The position numbers and the translations under genes are program-made. The notes under the pieces were generated by a model. It saw only the letters and a list, made by a program, of their open reading frames with translations. It made no database searches and was not told where the DNA came from. This document shows, one piece after another, positions 7,392 to 14,880 of a stretch of 21,557 bases of DNA; the stretch's first letter is position 1; every line of letters starts with the position of its first letter. Location: contig SBHI01000143.1 of NCBI GenBank assembly GCA_006226225.1, positions 1-21,557 of the forward strand. Direction: 5' to 3'. The stretch is from Alphaproteobacteria bacterium. GTDB lineage: Bacteria > Pseudomonadota > Alphaproteobacteria > Micavibrionales > CSBR16-224.

Positions 7392-8237
7392 TTACTCATT
7401 AGCCAGTTTGGAAAAACGCGTATCGCCGTCATCACAAAGAATGGCCCCATAAGGCAGCTCAACAACAGACAGATGCACCTCGGGCCGGTGTTTTTCCGGC
7501 AATGTCGCGACAAACTCCTTGGTTTTTTCCTGAAAGCGGGAAAAAGCGTCGTAAACCTCCGTTTCGTAAATAGGGCGCTGCATCAGAATACCGAAGGTAT
7601 CGGGGCAGATATGACCAACAACGTCACTCTGGCGGCGGATCCAGGAGATTTTCTCTCCCAGTTTATCCAAAGCCTCTTTCGCAGCTTTCTCGCCGCCGCT
7701 TTTTAAGATTTCTTCAAAATTTTTGACACGGATAAACATCACGCAATTGCGCTCACCGTAACGAAAACCGCGGTCGACCGAAGCCAGAAACAGCTGTTCA
7801 AAGGCCTTTTGCCCCAAAACCCCGATGGCATTTTCAGGGAAATAATCGCCGACATCCTGCTGGAACACGCTGTAGTAATAGTTCAGCCGTGCGGCATTGC
7901 CGACCACGGTTTCAAGCGCTTTCGCATCCAGCGGTTTCAGCAGCACATCATTACAGCCGCGTCCGATGGCAGCTTCGCGCTCCGCCTCTTTCGCCAGCAG
8001 CACCATATAAGGGCGGTGCTGGTCTTTTTTCAAACCGCGCCAGATTTCCAGCACAACAGGGCGGACATCATTCAGCGGAGTCGGGTCGACAAAAACGCAA
8101 TCAAAATATTGCTCTGCCGCCAGCTTTACTGCACGCTGCTTGCTATCATCACAAACGACCTCATGTCCCGCCTGTCCCAGTTTTGACGACATCAGCTTGA
8201 TGGATAAAGGGTCACGGTCAATAATAAGAATACGCAT
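7392..8237 (-). CDS. Response-regulator-like protein with degenerate GGDEF domain
   Basis: A protein of 281 residues. Residues 1-115 form a CheY-like receiver with the likely phospho-acceptor D51 (C-V-F-V-D) and the conserved K101 in L-L-K-P. The acidic pocket is altered to D7-R8-D9, and the usual Thr/Ser before Ala82 is Leu81. Residues about 160-270 fit a GGDEF-type fold (N-C-V-M-F-I-R-V-K-N-F, then R-R-Q-S-D-V-V-G-H), but the G-G-D-E-F signature is replaced by I-C-P-D-T-F (210-215). It is therefore not expected to make cyclic di-GMP and may bind a nucleotide or act by protein contact. No output DNA-binding domain is visible. AAGGCGG stands seven bases before the ATG. It is first in a run continuing with pmbA, radA, cvpA and a CDF transporter. 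Confidence 0.75.
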   Translation of the reverse strand: MRILIIDRDPLSIKLMSSKLGQAGHEVVCDDSKQRAVKLAAEQYFDCVFVDPTPLNDVRPVVLEIWRGLKKDQHRPYMVLLAKEAEREAAIGRGCNDVLLKPLDAKALETVVGNAARLNYYYSVFQQDVGDYFPENAIGVLGQKAFEQLFLASVDRGFRYGERNCVMFIRVKNFEEILKSGGEKAAKEALDKLGEKISWIRRQSDVVGHICPDTFGILMQRPIYETEVYDAFSRFQEKTKEFVATLPEKHRPEVHLSVVELPYGAILCDDGDTRFSKLANE

Positions 8238-8285
8238 GGAAAAGCCGCCTTGAATAATTAAAAAATACCTTGCCTATACCAGCAT

Positions 8286-8314
8286 AAAAACAGGTAAAGG
8301 GAAAGCCCTGTACC
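8286..8314 (-). terminator. Rho-independent terminator after the ETF-QO gene
   Basis: On the minus strand a hairpin is formed by GGTA (8311-8314) pairing with TACC (8293-8296) and AGGG (8306-8309) pairing with CCCT (8298-8301). There is one internal mismatch and a four-base loop, followed by TG and five T residues (8286-8290). It begins ten bases beyond the ETF-QO stop and separates that gene from the downstream response-regulator run. Confidence 0.65.
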
Positions 8315-8323
8315 AGCACCGTC

Positions 8324-9991
8324 TTACATATTGGCATATTTCGGGCCGCCGCCGCCTTCGGGCGGAACCCAGTTGATATTCTGCGTCGGGTCTTTGATAT
8401 CGCAAGTTTTACAGTGCACGCAGTTCTGCGCATTGATTTGCAAATGCGGGTTATTTCCGTCCGCATCACGAATAATCTCGTAAACACCGGCAGGGCAGTA
8501 ACGCTGTTCAGGCGCATCATACAGCTTCAAATTAACCGCAACAGGCACACTGTCGTCTGCCAGTTTCAGATGTGCAGGCTGGTCTTCCTCATGTGTTGTG
8601 CCGGACAGAAAGACCGAAGACATCTTGTCAAAACTTAACACACCATCCGGTTTCGGATAGGCAATCTTTGGCGCCTCATCCGCTTTTTTCAATGTTTCAT
8701 GATCGCCGTGATTGTAATCCAATGTGCCAGAGAATTTCCCGCAAGTCAGGGTTTCCCATGCCGCACGCAGCATCCCCATGATAAAACCTTTATGAAAGCC
8801 GGGGCGAATATTGCGCACCTCGTAAAGTTCCTCCATCACCCAGCTTTGTTTCAGCAATTCCGCATAACCTGTGCATTCATTCTGTTCCGGCACCTCTTCC
8901 GCCATCAGATGCGCAAACACCGCCTCTGCCGCCACCATGCCGGACTTCATTGCCGTATGCGTGCCTTTGATTTTCGGCACATTCAGAAAACCTGCCGTAT
9001 CGCCAATCAACACACCGCCGGGGAAACTCAGCTTCGGAATCGACTGCCAGCCTCCTTCGGACAAGGCCCGCGCACCGTATTCAATGCGTTTCCCGCCTTC
9101 CAGAACTTTGGCAATAGCGGGATGATGTTTAAAGCGCTGCATTTCGTCATAGGGGGATAGATGCGGATTCTCGTAATCAAGCCCGATCACAAAACCAACC
9201 GACACATGATTCCCCTCAAAGTGATACATCCATGACCCGCCATAAGTACGGCTATCAAGCGGCCAGCCAACCGTATGCATGGCAAGACCTTCCTGATGTT
9301 TTTCCGGCTGAATTTCCCAGATTTCCTTGATACCGATGCCGTAACTTTGCGGATCACACTCTTTGCGCAGCCCGAATTGCTCGAACAGGATTTTCGTCAG
9401 CGAGCCGCGGCAACCTTCGGCAAAAATTGTCTGCCGCGCATACAATTCCATACCGGTTTCGTAACTGTCCTTTTTGACACCATCCTTACCGATCCCCATA
9501 TCGCCGGTCGCGACACCTTTGACACTGCCGTCATCATGGTACAACAGCTCGGCGGCGGCAAATCCGGGATAAATCTCCACCCCCAGCTCTTCGGCCTGTT
9601 CCGCAAGCCAGCGTCCCAATTCTCCCAGTGAAATAATGTAATTCTTTTTGCCCTTCGGCGGTTTCATCTGCGGTGGCACAGGCAATGGCAGGCTGCCTTT
9701 TTCCGTCAAATACAGGAACTTCTCCGCCGTTACAGCGGTTTTTAAGGGAGCACCTTTTTCCGCCCAGCTGGGCATCAGTTCATCTAGTGCGCGGGTTTCA
9801 ATCGTTGCACCCGACAACAGATGATCTCCAACGGCAGAAGCTTTTTCAAGGATACAAACGCTGATCTCCGCGCCTTTTTCCTCCGCAATCTGCTTCAAAC
9901 GGATGGCGGCAGCCAGTCCGGACGGCCCCGCTCCGACAATCACCACATCATAGTCCATACTTTCGCGCTGCGGCTCCTCGGATTCGCTCAT
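8324..9991 (-). CDS. etfQO: Electron transfer flavoprotein-ubiquinone oxidoreductase (ETF-QO)
   Basis: This inner-membrane-associated iron-sulfur flavoprotein passes electrons from reduced ETF (fatty-acid and amino-acid dehydrogenases) to ubiquinone. In 555 residues it shows the FAD-binding G-A-G-P-S-G (20-25), the central T-V-G-W-P-L-D segment, and a G-D-T-A-G-F-L-N-V-P-K-I-K-G block that contains the second FAD motif and leads to the membrane-contact region. The C-terminal 4Fe-4S domain has C499, C524, C527 and C530 in the pattern C-P-A-G ... C-V-H-C-K-T-C-D-I. Length and ending match bacterial and mitochondrial ETF-QO. The etfA/etfB genes are not in the window. Its promoter holds a 13-base dyad, and a clear terminator follows, so it appears to be a single-gene unit. 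Confidence 0.95.
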   Translation of the reverse strand: MSESEEPQRESMDYDVVIVGAGPSGLAAAIRLKQIAEEKGAEISVCILEKASAVGDHLLSGATIETRALDELMPSWAEKGAPLKTAVTAEKFLYLTEKGSLPLPVPPQMKPPKGKKNYIISLGELGRWLAEQAEELGVEIYPGFAAAELLYHDDGSVKGVATGDMGIGKDGVKKDSYETGMELYARQTIFAEGCRGSLTKILFEQFGLRKECDPQSYGIGIKEIWEIQPEKHQEGLAMHTVGWPLDSRTYGGSWMYHFEGNHVSVGFVIGLDYENPHLSPYDEMQRFKHHPAIAKVLEGGKRIEYGARALSEGGWQSIPKLSFPGGVLIGDTAGFLNVPKIKGTHTAMKSGMVAAEAVFAHLMAEEVPEQNECTGYAELLKQSWVMEELYEVRNIRPGFHKGFIMGMLRAAWETLTCGKFSGTLDYNHGDHETLKKADEAPKIAYPKPDGVLSFDKMSSVFLSGTTHEEDQPAHLKLADDSVPVAVNLKLYDAPEQRYCPAGVYEIIRDADGNNPHLQINAQNCVHCKTCDIKDPTQNINWVPPEGGGGPKYANM

Positions 9992-10042
9992 TTTTATATC
10001 CTGTGTTTGCTCGTTTTTCCGTTGTTTTTGTTCCGTGCGAAT

Positions 10043-10071
10043 ACTTTAGGCAGTCTGCCTGCGTAATGCAA
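10043..10071 (-). promoter_or_regulatory. Candidate ETF-QO promoter with dyad in the spacer
   Basis: On the minus strand TTGCAT (10066-10071) and TAAAGT (10043-10048) are separated by 17 bases. Transcription would start near 10036, giving a leader of about 45 bases before the ATG at 9991. Most of the spacer is filled by the perfect dyad at 10048-10060. Confidence 0.42.
10048..10060. promoter_or_regulatory. Perfect 13-base dyad, possible operator
   Basis: AGGCAG and CTGCCT are perfect inverted repeats around one central base. The dyad lies between the -35 and -10 boxes of the ETF-QO promoter candidate, where a bound repressor would block polymerase. No regulator gene is adjacent, so the binding protein is unknown. 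A chance six-base inverted repeat is possible. Confidence 0.4.
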
Positions 10072-10121
10072 GACGGCGGCGGATCCTCGAATATTTGCCC
10101 CGCGCAAAACAGAGTATTTAT

Positions 10122-10151
10122 TTGACATATGATGGTTTATTATGCTATATT
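10122..10151 (+). promoter_or_regulatory. Strong sigma70 promoter with extended -10, for the 670-residue gene
   Basis: A perfect TTGACA (10122-10127) is followed after 18 bases by TATATT (10146-10151), which is directly preceded by a TGC extended -10 element (10143-10145). Transcription would begin near 10158, giving a leader of about 64 bases. This is the best-matching promoter in the window. The surrounding 40 bases are much more A+T-rich than the neighbouring genes. Confidence 0.6.
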
Positions 10152-10165
10152 GTCATATATTATGC
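10138..10165 (+). repeat. Pair of TATTATGC direct repeats spanning the -10 region
   Basis: TATTATGC occurs at 10138-10145 and again at 10158-10165, exactly 20 bases apart (about two helical turns). The first copy overlaps the extended -10 element and the second covers the probable transcription start. It could be a paired operator, or it could reflect A+T-rich composition. Confidence 0.3.
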
Positions 10166-10221
10166 GGTAAATGAGATTCTTAAAAGGGCCTTCCGGCTCA
10201 AACAAATGAGGGTGTAAGACA

Positions 10222-12234
10222 ATGATGGCTTTTGAAGATACACGGCTTCCTGAAGAGGTAAAGCCTGACTATGACAGACTGCATCAGTCGATCAAAAGCG
10301 CCATGACTAAAGATAATTACGCCGCGGAAGAAGTTTTTACCGCAGTTCTTGACCAAATCAAATCTTATGACGGTGATGAAGCACAGACAAAACTGGCTGC
10401 AAAAGCTTTTGCCGACGCTTATGAAACACTGGCTTCCGAGCCCGCGTTTTTCGAAAAACTTGAGCCTAAACTCAGTGAAACCGTTACAAATATGCTAAAC
10501 CGCCGCGCCGAAGGAAAATTTGTCAATGCGGACGGAGAAACGGCACCTGTCTCTGAAGAGGTTTTTCTGAACAATGTCAGCCTCATTACAGGTTCAATGA
10601 TCAACCGCGCCTATATGGACAAGGACTACGCCACAAAACAGCTGCCCGATGATCCCGTCGTCAAACTGGCTTATGAAGCCTTTATGGAGGACATCATCAC
10701 CAACCAGACGGCAATGGAACAGCAGCTGGAAATGCAGGCAACGATAACCGGCGGCAATGCCGATGATATGAAGCAGGCTTTCTATAACGAACAATATGAC
10801 ATGATTCAGGATACGCTCAGCGCGGCGCGTAAATTTGTCGATGCCGCAGCTTTTGACAAACCTGAAGAAAAACAAAAAGCGGCGTTGCCGTTTCTGGTTT
10901 ACTCCGCATTGCACGGTCAATACCGCGATGACACGGAAAGCTTTGCCGAAGATTTCGACGAAAATATGCGCTATCTGGTTGATTCAACGATCTGGGGCTC
11001 TTACAGCCTTGCCGATATGGTCGAAGTCTACCTGGCTAAAGACAGTATGTTCCAGATTGCACAAGTTCCTTTAAACCCGACAGAACCCGCAGCAGCAACG
11101 GAAGAGAAAAAAGCCGCCCCATCCAAAGCGGAGAAAAGCGCCGACGCTGATGCCGCAGCCGCTGACACGGAAGAAAAAAAGAGCGTAAAATCCGTACCGC
11201 TGCCACAAGCCGTAGATTATTTTGAAAGCCAGGGCAATTACGATGCCGCGCGCGGTGCCGTAAAAGCAGCCTTTGTACCGCTAACACACGGGCCGACTGG
11301 TAAACAGATGATTTTCCCGCTCTCCGCAGTTTTCGAGAAAATCGACAGCGACCCCGAATACCGCCAGAAGGTCGTCGGCGATATCCAGACCGGTCTGCCA
11401 CCGATGATGCCGCTCTCCGGCATGGTCGCGAACAATACGGTCTCAAAGGCGACAACCCCCGGCCAGCTGATCTCCAGCCACAGTAATCTTGAAACCTTTG
11501 CCGGCACCGAACTCGGTGACCAGATGAAAGACGTCCTTTCTCCGCTGGAAAACGATATTCTGGGTAAATACGTATTTGCGATGCAGAATATGCCTGCCAA
11601 TGAAGATACGGCAGCTTGCGCAGAATATCTGATGATTAACGCCATCGTATCGGTGGAAAATGTCACACGTCCGACAAATCGTCTGAAATCGACCCTGTTC
11701 CCGGGTATGAGCAATATGTCGCAGACCGATTATTTCTACATTGACGAACGTGATGATCCAAAAGGTAACGGTATGCTGAACATCGTTCCGGTTGAGTCCT
11801 TCGCGCCGGAAATCGAACGTTCCGTCGACCATTTGCTGGCAGTACAGAAAATTTTTGCCGAACAACCCAAGGAAGGCGATGCCGAGCTGACCCTGCGCCC
11901 GCAATTCCAGAACGCATCACCTGAGGTACAGAAAACCTTTAAACGCTTCATGGAGCAAAAAGCGCAAGATCTCAGCGGTATGCAGCAAGTCCTGATCAAT
12001 ACGGCGAAAAAGAAACAGGCCGAAGCCGAAGCGAAAAAAGCCGCTGAGGAAGAAGCCAAACGCAAAGCCGAAGCGGAAGCCGCTGCCAAAGCTGCGCAGC
12101 CCGAAAAAGAGCCTGAAACTGAAACAAAGACAACAGAAACAGCCGAGGCAGACACAACGAAAACGGCCGAAACCGCTGCGGAAAAACCCGCTGCAAAACC
12201 GGCAAAGCGCAAAAAACGCTTCGGATTGTTCTAG
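10222..12234 (+). CDS. Large acidic protein of unknown function
   Basis: I do not recognise this protein of 670 residues. It has no signal peptide or membrane helix and is predicted mostly helical and acidic. Residues 1-285 form one globular-looking region; 288-325 is an Ala/Lys/Glu-rich linker; 326-590 is a second globular region; 595-625 is an alternating Lys/Glu/Ala segment likely to be a single charged helix or coiled coil. A Thr/Glu/Pro/Ala-rich tail follows and ends abruptly in the basic K-R-K-K-R-F-G-L-F. There is a single Cys (466). GAGGGTG stands about seven bases before the ATG at 10222; a second ATG follows immediately. It has its own strong promoter and converges on the lipoprotein gene three bases away. 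A structural or adaptor role is possible, but no function can be assigned. Confidence 0.85.
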   Translation: MMAFEDTRLPEEVKPDYDRLHQSIKSAMTKDNYAAEEVFTAVLDQIKSYDGDEAQTKLAAKAFADAYETLASEPAFFEKLEPKLSETVTNMLNRRAEGKFVNADGETAPVSEEVFLNNVSLITGSMINRAYMDKDYATKQLPDDPVVKLAYEAFMEDIITNQTAMEQQLEMQATITGGNADDMKQAFYNEQYDMIQDTLSAARKFVDAAAFDKPEEKQKAALPFLVYSALHGQYRDDTESFAEDFDENMRYLVDSTIWGSYSLADMVEVYLAKDSMFQIAQVPLNPTEPAAATEEKKAAPSKAEKSADADAAAADTEEKKSVKSVPLPQAVDYFESQGNYDAARGAVKAAFVPLTHGPTGKQMIFPLSAVFEKIDSDPEYRQKVVGDIQTGLPPMMPLSGMVANNTVSKATTPGQLISSHSNLETFAGTELGDQMKDVLSPLENDILGKYVFAMQNMPANEDTAACAEYLMINAIVSVENVTRPTNRLKSTLFPGMSNMSQTDYFYIDERDDPKGNGMLNIVPVESFAPEIERSVDHLLAVQKIFAEQPKEGDAELTLRPQFQNASPEVQKTFKRFMEQKAQDLSGMQQVLINTAKKKQAEAEAKKAAEEEAKRKAEAEAAAKAAQPEKEPETETKTTETAEADTTKTAETAAEKPAAKPAKRKKRFGLF

Positions 12235-12237
12235 GAT

Positions 12238-12753
12238 TTATTTACTGATCGTCTTGCACGTCATTTCGCTGCCGCGCACAGCCTTCGGCACATCGAAAGT
12301 ACGCTTAATTCCGGCATCAAAATCATCCTCCAGCGCATAAATGCTGTAACAGGCAATTTTGCCGTTCCGGCCAGCCTCATCGGTTTCAGGGCAGAATACC
12401 ATCTTCTGTCCGGCATCATCAAAACGCACATAAATTTCACGCGTTTCATTCTTCTTGCTGCGCAGAGTAAAACTGTCATTGTCACCGCGGCGGATTTTAA
12501 AATTCGTATTCTGCAACGGAAACCAGCCGGACGGGAATTGCGCCTGCCCTTCAAAAACCGTGCATTGGATAAATGGGCCGTAAGGGCGCGGCGCGGGTGC
12601 GGTATGCTGCACACTCTGCTGCGTTGTGGGGGAGGAGGACGGCGTTTTTTTAAAGACGGGCCATTCGGACAAGGGACGGATTTCCGTCGGTACACAGGCG
12701 GAAATCCCAAATAATAACGGCAATATAAGTAATAATTTATGTACTTTGTTCAT
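12238..12753 (-). CDS. Predicted lipoprotein of unknown function
   Basis: A protein of 171 residues with a typical lipoprotein signal: positive start (K3, H5, K6), a hydrophobic core of Leu and Ile, and lipobox I-S-A-C with C20 as the lipidated residue. The residue after Cys is Val, not Asp, so outer-membrane sorting would be expected under E. coli rules. A Pro/Ser/Thr-rich linker (about 30-60) leads to a compact domain (about 60-171) with three further Cys residues, which could be oxidised in the periplasm. The domain is not one I can name. The gene is 36 bases downstream of the OmpA-like gene on the same strand and may be co-transcribed. Its ribosome site (AGGG only three bases from the ATG) is poorly spaced. 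Confidence 0.75.
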   Translation of the reverse strand: MNKVHKLLLILPLLFGISACVPTEIRPLSEWPVFKKTPSSSPTTQQSVQHTAPAPRPYGPFIQCTVFEGQAQFPSGWFPLQNTNFKIRRGDNDSFTLRSKKNETREIYVRFDDAGQKMVFCPETDEAGRNGKIACYSIYALEDDFDAGIKRTFDVPKAVRGSEMTCKTISK

Positions 12754-12789
12754 TAACCCTGCCGTAGACGTAACAGATAAACTTACCCG

Positions 12790-13992
12790 TTACTCTACAA
12801 AAACAAAGTCGATGCGGTCAATCGGCTGTTTTTGCGTCTGGTCACCCAAAGCGCGCACGTCCATACGAGTCGGTGTAATACCGCCATGTTCTACCAAATA
12901 GTCACGCGCAGACAAAGCGCGCGACAGCGAAATACGGCGGGCGCTGCTCTGGTTTCCAGCCTCTCCGCTGGCAAAAGCGTTCAACTGAACACGCAGGGCA
13001 TTGTCGGAAGAAAGACGCGTTGTGATGTCTTCCAGCACAGCTTCCATTTCCGGTGTAATGCGGCTCTCACTACCCTCAAATGCCAGAGAAACAGCATTTT
13101 CAACATCCATGGAGACCGGCTGTTCCGGCATCAGGCTCGCTTCCGGCAAGGGCAATTTCTCCGCTGCCACTTCTTCGACGGGTGCTTTATCCGGCATGGG
13201 CGTTGCTTCCGGCACGATGCCTGCAGCTTCGCGTTTTTCAATCGCTTGCTGTTTTGCAGCAGCAGGGCGTTGCAGCGGACGCGGTACGGTTTTTTCCGGC
13301 ATTATTTCAGCTTTTTCTTCCACTTTCACTTCCGGCTCGGCCGCAATCGGCGCAGCAACCACCGGGGCTTCAACCGGTGCAGAGCTATGACGATCGATAT
13401 CGCCCGAGGGAAGCCCCATCATTTCACGGCGTAAAGATTCCGGCAGTTCATCCGGCTCGGTTTTCAGGATACGCGGATCAGCAGGCATTATTTCTACAAC
13501 AGGAGCTTCAACAGGTGTGACTGTTTCCGCAGCTTTTTCTTCTTCAACCCAATTGATAACGGTTTCCGGTACCGTTTCAGTCGGCAGCGGCAGCTCTTCC
13601 GCCATTTCCTGTTCCGGCGCGGTCTGCGTGTTCTGCATGTCTTCAAACAGTTTTTCCGCATCCGCTGCAGCGTCTTCCTGATGCGGCATCGGGTCGGTCA
13701 GCACGGGCGCAGCGCCATCCAGAATTTCGCCGGATACTTCCGGCCCGGTCAAAAACGCGCCTGTTCCGCTGACATCAGCTGCAGCGGGCTGTGTTTCCGT
13801 TGGCATCATTTCCAGAGCATTTTCCTGTGCAGCCTGTTCTTTTTCCTTCTGCACGGCATAATGCTGATGAATAGCCGTATTTTTCAAAACATCGTAATTA
13901 ACTTCGACGCCGGGGCTCTGCGCTTTAGCTGCCGTCATTGTGCAAAGCAGGGCAAAGCCTGCGACTGTGAGTGTTAAAGAGGTCTTACGCAT
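12790..13992 (-). CDS. Exported protein with long Pro/Glu/Ala region and OmpA-like C-terminus
   Basis: A protein of 400 residues. A Sec signal peptide (about 1-24, core L-T-L-T-V-A-G-F-A-L-L) ends A-K-A before Q25. Residues 30-295 are low-complexity, rich in Pro, Glu, Ala and Val, and probably disordered. Residues about 300-400 resemble the OmpA C-terminal peptidoglycan-binding fold: V-S-L-A-F-E-G strand, I-T-P-E helix start, and I-S-L-S-R-A-L-S-A-R-D-Y-L ending in A-L-G. The conserved Arg is present (R358), but the usual T-D before the loop is replaced by A-F-A-S-G (339-343), so diaminopimelate binding is doubtful. The ATG at 13992 has GGAG nine bases upstream. A longer reading from 14220 would overlap suhB and add a non-signal sequence. 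Likely a periplasmic envelope protein. Confidence 0.8.
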   Translation of the reverse strand: MRKTSLTLTVAGFALLCTMTAAKAQSPGVEVNYDVLKNTAIHQHYAVQKEKEQAAQENALEMMPTETQPAAADVSGTGAFLTGPEVSGEILDGAAPVLTDPMPHQEDAAADAEKLFEDMQNTQTAPEQEMAEELPLPTETVPETVINWVEEEKAAETVTPVEAPVVEIMPADPRILKTEPDELPESLRREMMGLPSGDIDRHSSAPVEAPVVAAPIAAEPEVKVEEKAEIMPEKTVPRPLQRPAAAKQQAIEKREAAGIVPEATPMPDKAPVEEVAAEKLPLPEASLMPEQPVSMDVENAVSLAFEGSESRITPEMEAVLEDITTRLSSDNALRVQLNAFASGEAGNQSSARRISLSRALSARDYLVEHGGITPTRMDVRALGDQTQKQPIDRIDFVFVE

Positions 13993-14045
13993 CTTTTCAT
14001 TCTCCGGTTTTTCATCAATAAAATAAAATTTGTGATCCTTAAAAA

Positions 14046-14873
14046 TCAGGCTGAGGCCTTTTTCTTTTTCGGACTTGCCACAAGCTCCAATAATTTCCGT
14101 TGCAGCTGACCGTTTCCTGCGACAACACTGCCGCCATAAATATATCCGGTTTTTCCGTCCATATCGCTGATAAAGCCGCCCGCTTCCTTGATAATCAGTG
14201 CACCGGCAGCAACATCCCATGGACTAAGACCTGTTTCCCAGAAACCGTCAAAACGTCCTGCCGCCACATAAGCAAGATCAAGGCTGGCCGCACCCATGCG
14301 GCGTGTTGATGCCGTACGACGAACAACCGCATCCAGCTGCTCCAAAAAAGCGGCGTATTCGTCTTCTTCTTTGCCGATTGCCGGTGTGCCCAACGCAATC
14401 ACGGCATCCGACATCTCACCACGCCCCGAAACGCGCAAACGGCGGTTATTCATATAGGCACCGCGTCCTTTTTCCGCCCAGAATAATTCATCTTTCACTG
14501 GGTCGTAAATAACACCGCAAGTCACTTCGCCCTTCACTTCCAGCGCAATCGACACCGCCCAGTGTGGTAGACCGTGCAGAAAATTCGTTGTTCCGTCCAG
14601 CGGGTCAATCACCCAGATTGAGTCATGTCCGTCTTTCGGTGCGCGCTTCCCTTGCTCTTCCATCAGAAAGCCGTAACCCGGGCGTGCTTTTTCCAGCTCT
14701 TCAAAAATGATTTTCTCTGCGCGGATATCGGCTGCAGAGACAAAATCGGCCGGCCCCTTACGCGACACTTGCAGCTGTTCCACTTCTCCAAAATCACGGA
14801 CAAGACCGCGGGATGCTTTTTCCGCCGCACGGATCATAACAGCGATATTCGGGGAATATTGTGCGTTTCTCAT
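14046..14873 (-). CDS. suhB: Inositol-monophosphatase family protein SuhB
   Basis: This Mg-dependent sugar-phosphate phosphatase has 275 residues. Metal ligands are clear: E72 in M-E-E-Q-G, D90 and D93 in I-D-P-L-D-G-T-T-N-F (89-98), and D220 in S-P-W-D-V-A-A-G (217-224). It acts on inositol-1-phosphate and related substrates in the cytoplasm. In E. coli SuhB also joins the ribosomal-RNA antitermination complex, but that role is not shown for this lineage. The ATG at 14873 is chosen because residues from M-R-N-A-Q onward match the alphaproteobacterial family, and the upstream ATG at 14903 would overlap efp and has no ribosome site. It follows efp by seven bases, so the two are probably one transcript; the ribosome site is weak, consistent with coupling. 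Confidence 0.93.
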   Translation of the reverse strand: MRNAQYSPNIAVMIRAAEKASRGLVRDFGEVEQLQVSRKGPADFVSAADIRAEKIIFEELEKARPGYGFLMEEQGKRAPKDGHDSIWVIDPLDGTTNFLHGLPHWAVSIALEVKGEVTCGVIYDPVKDELFWAEKGRGAYMNNRRLRVSGRGEMSDAVIALGTPAIGKEEDEYAAFLEQLDAVVRRTASTRRMGAASLDLAYVAAGRFDGFWETGLSPWDVAAGALIIKEAGGFISDMDGKTGYIYGGSVVAGNGQLQRKLLELVASPKKKKASA

Positions 14874-14880
14874 TGTTTTT

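Noticed and set aside
7392..8237. Active diguanylate cyclase
   Set aside because: The GGDEF signature residues are replaced by I-C-P-D-T-F, so catalysis is not expected.
12832..13434. Plus-strand reading of 200 codons opposite the OmpA-like gene
   Set aside because: It mirrors the repetitive Pro/Glu/Ala coding sequence and is rich in Arg, His, Phe and Cys, as expected for a shadow of it.
14041..14063. Short hairpin with T-rich flank at the suhB stop
   Set aside because: The stem (AGGC/GCCT) is only four base pairs, too weak to call a terminator.
13993..14220. Longer start for the OmpA-like gene
   Set aside because: The extra 76 residues overlap suhB, are Cys/Arg-rich and would bury the signal peptide; the ATG at 13992 has a good GGAG site.
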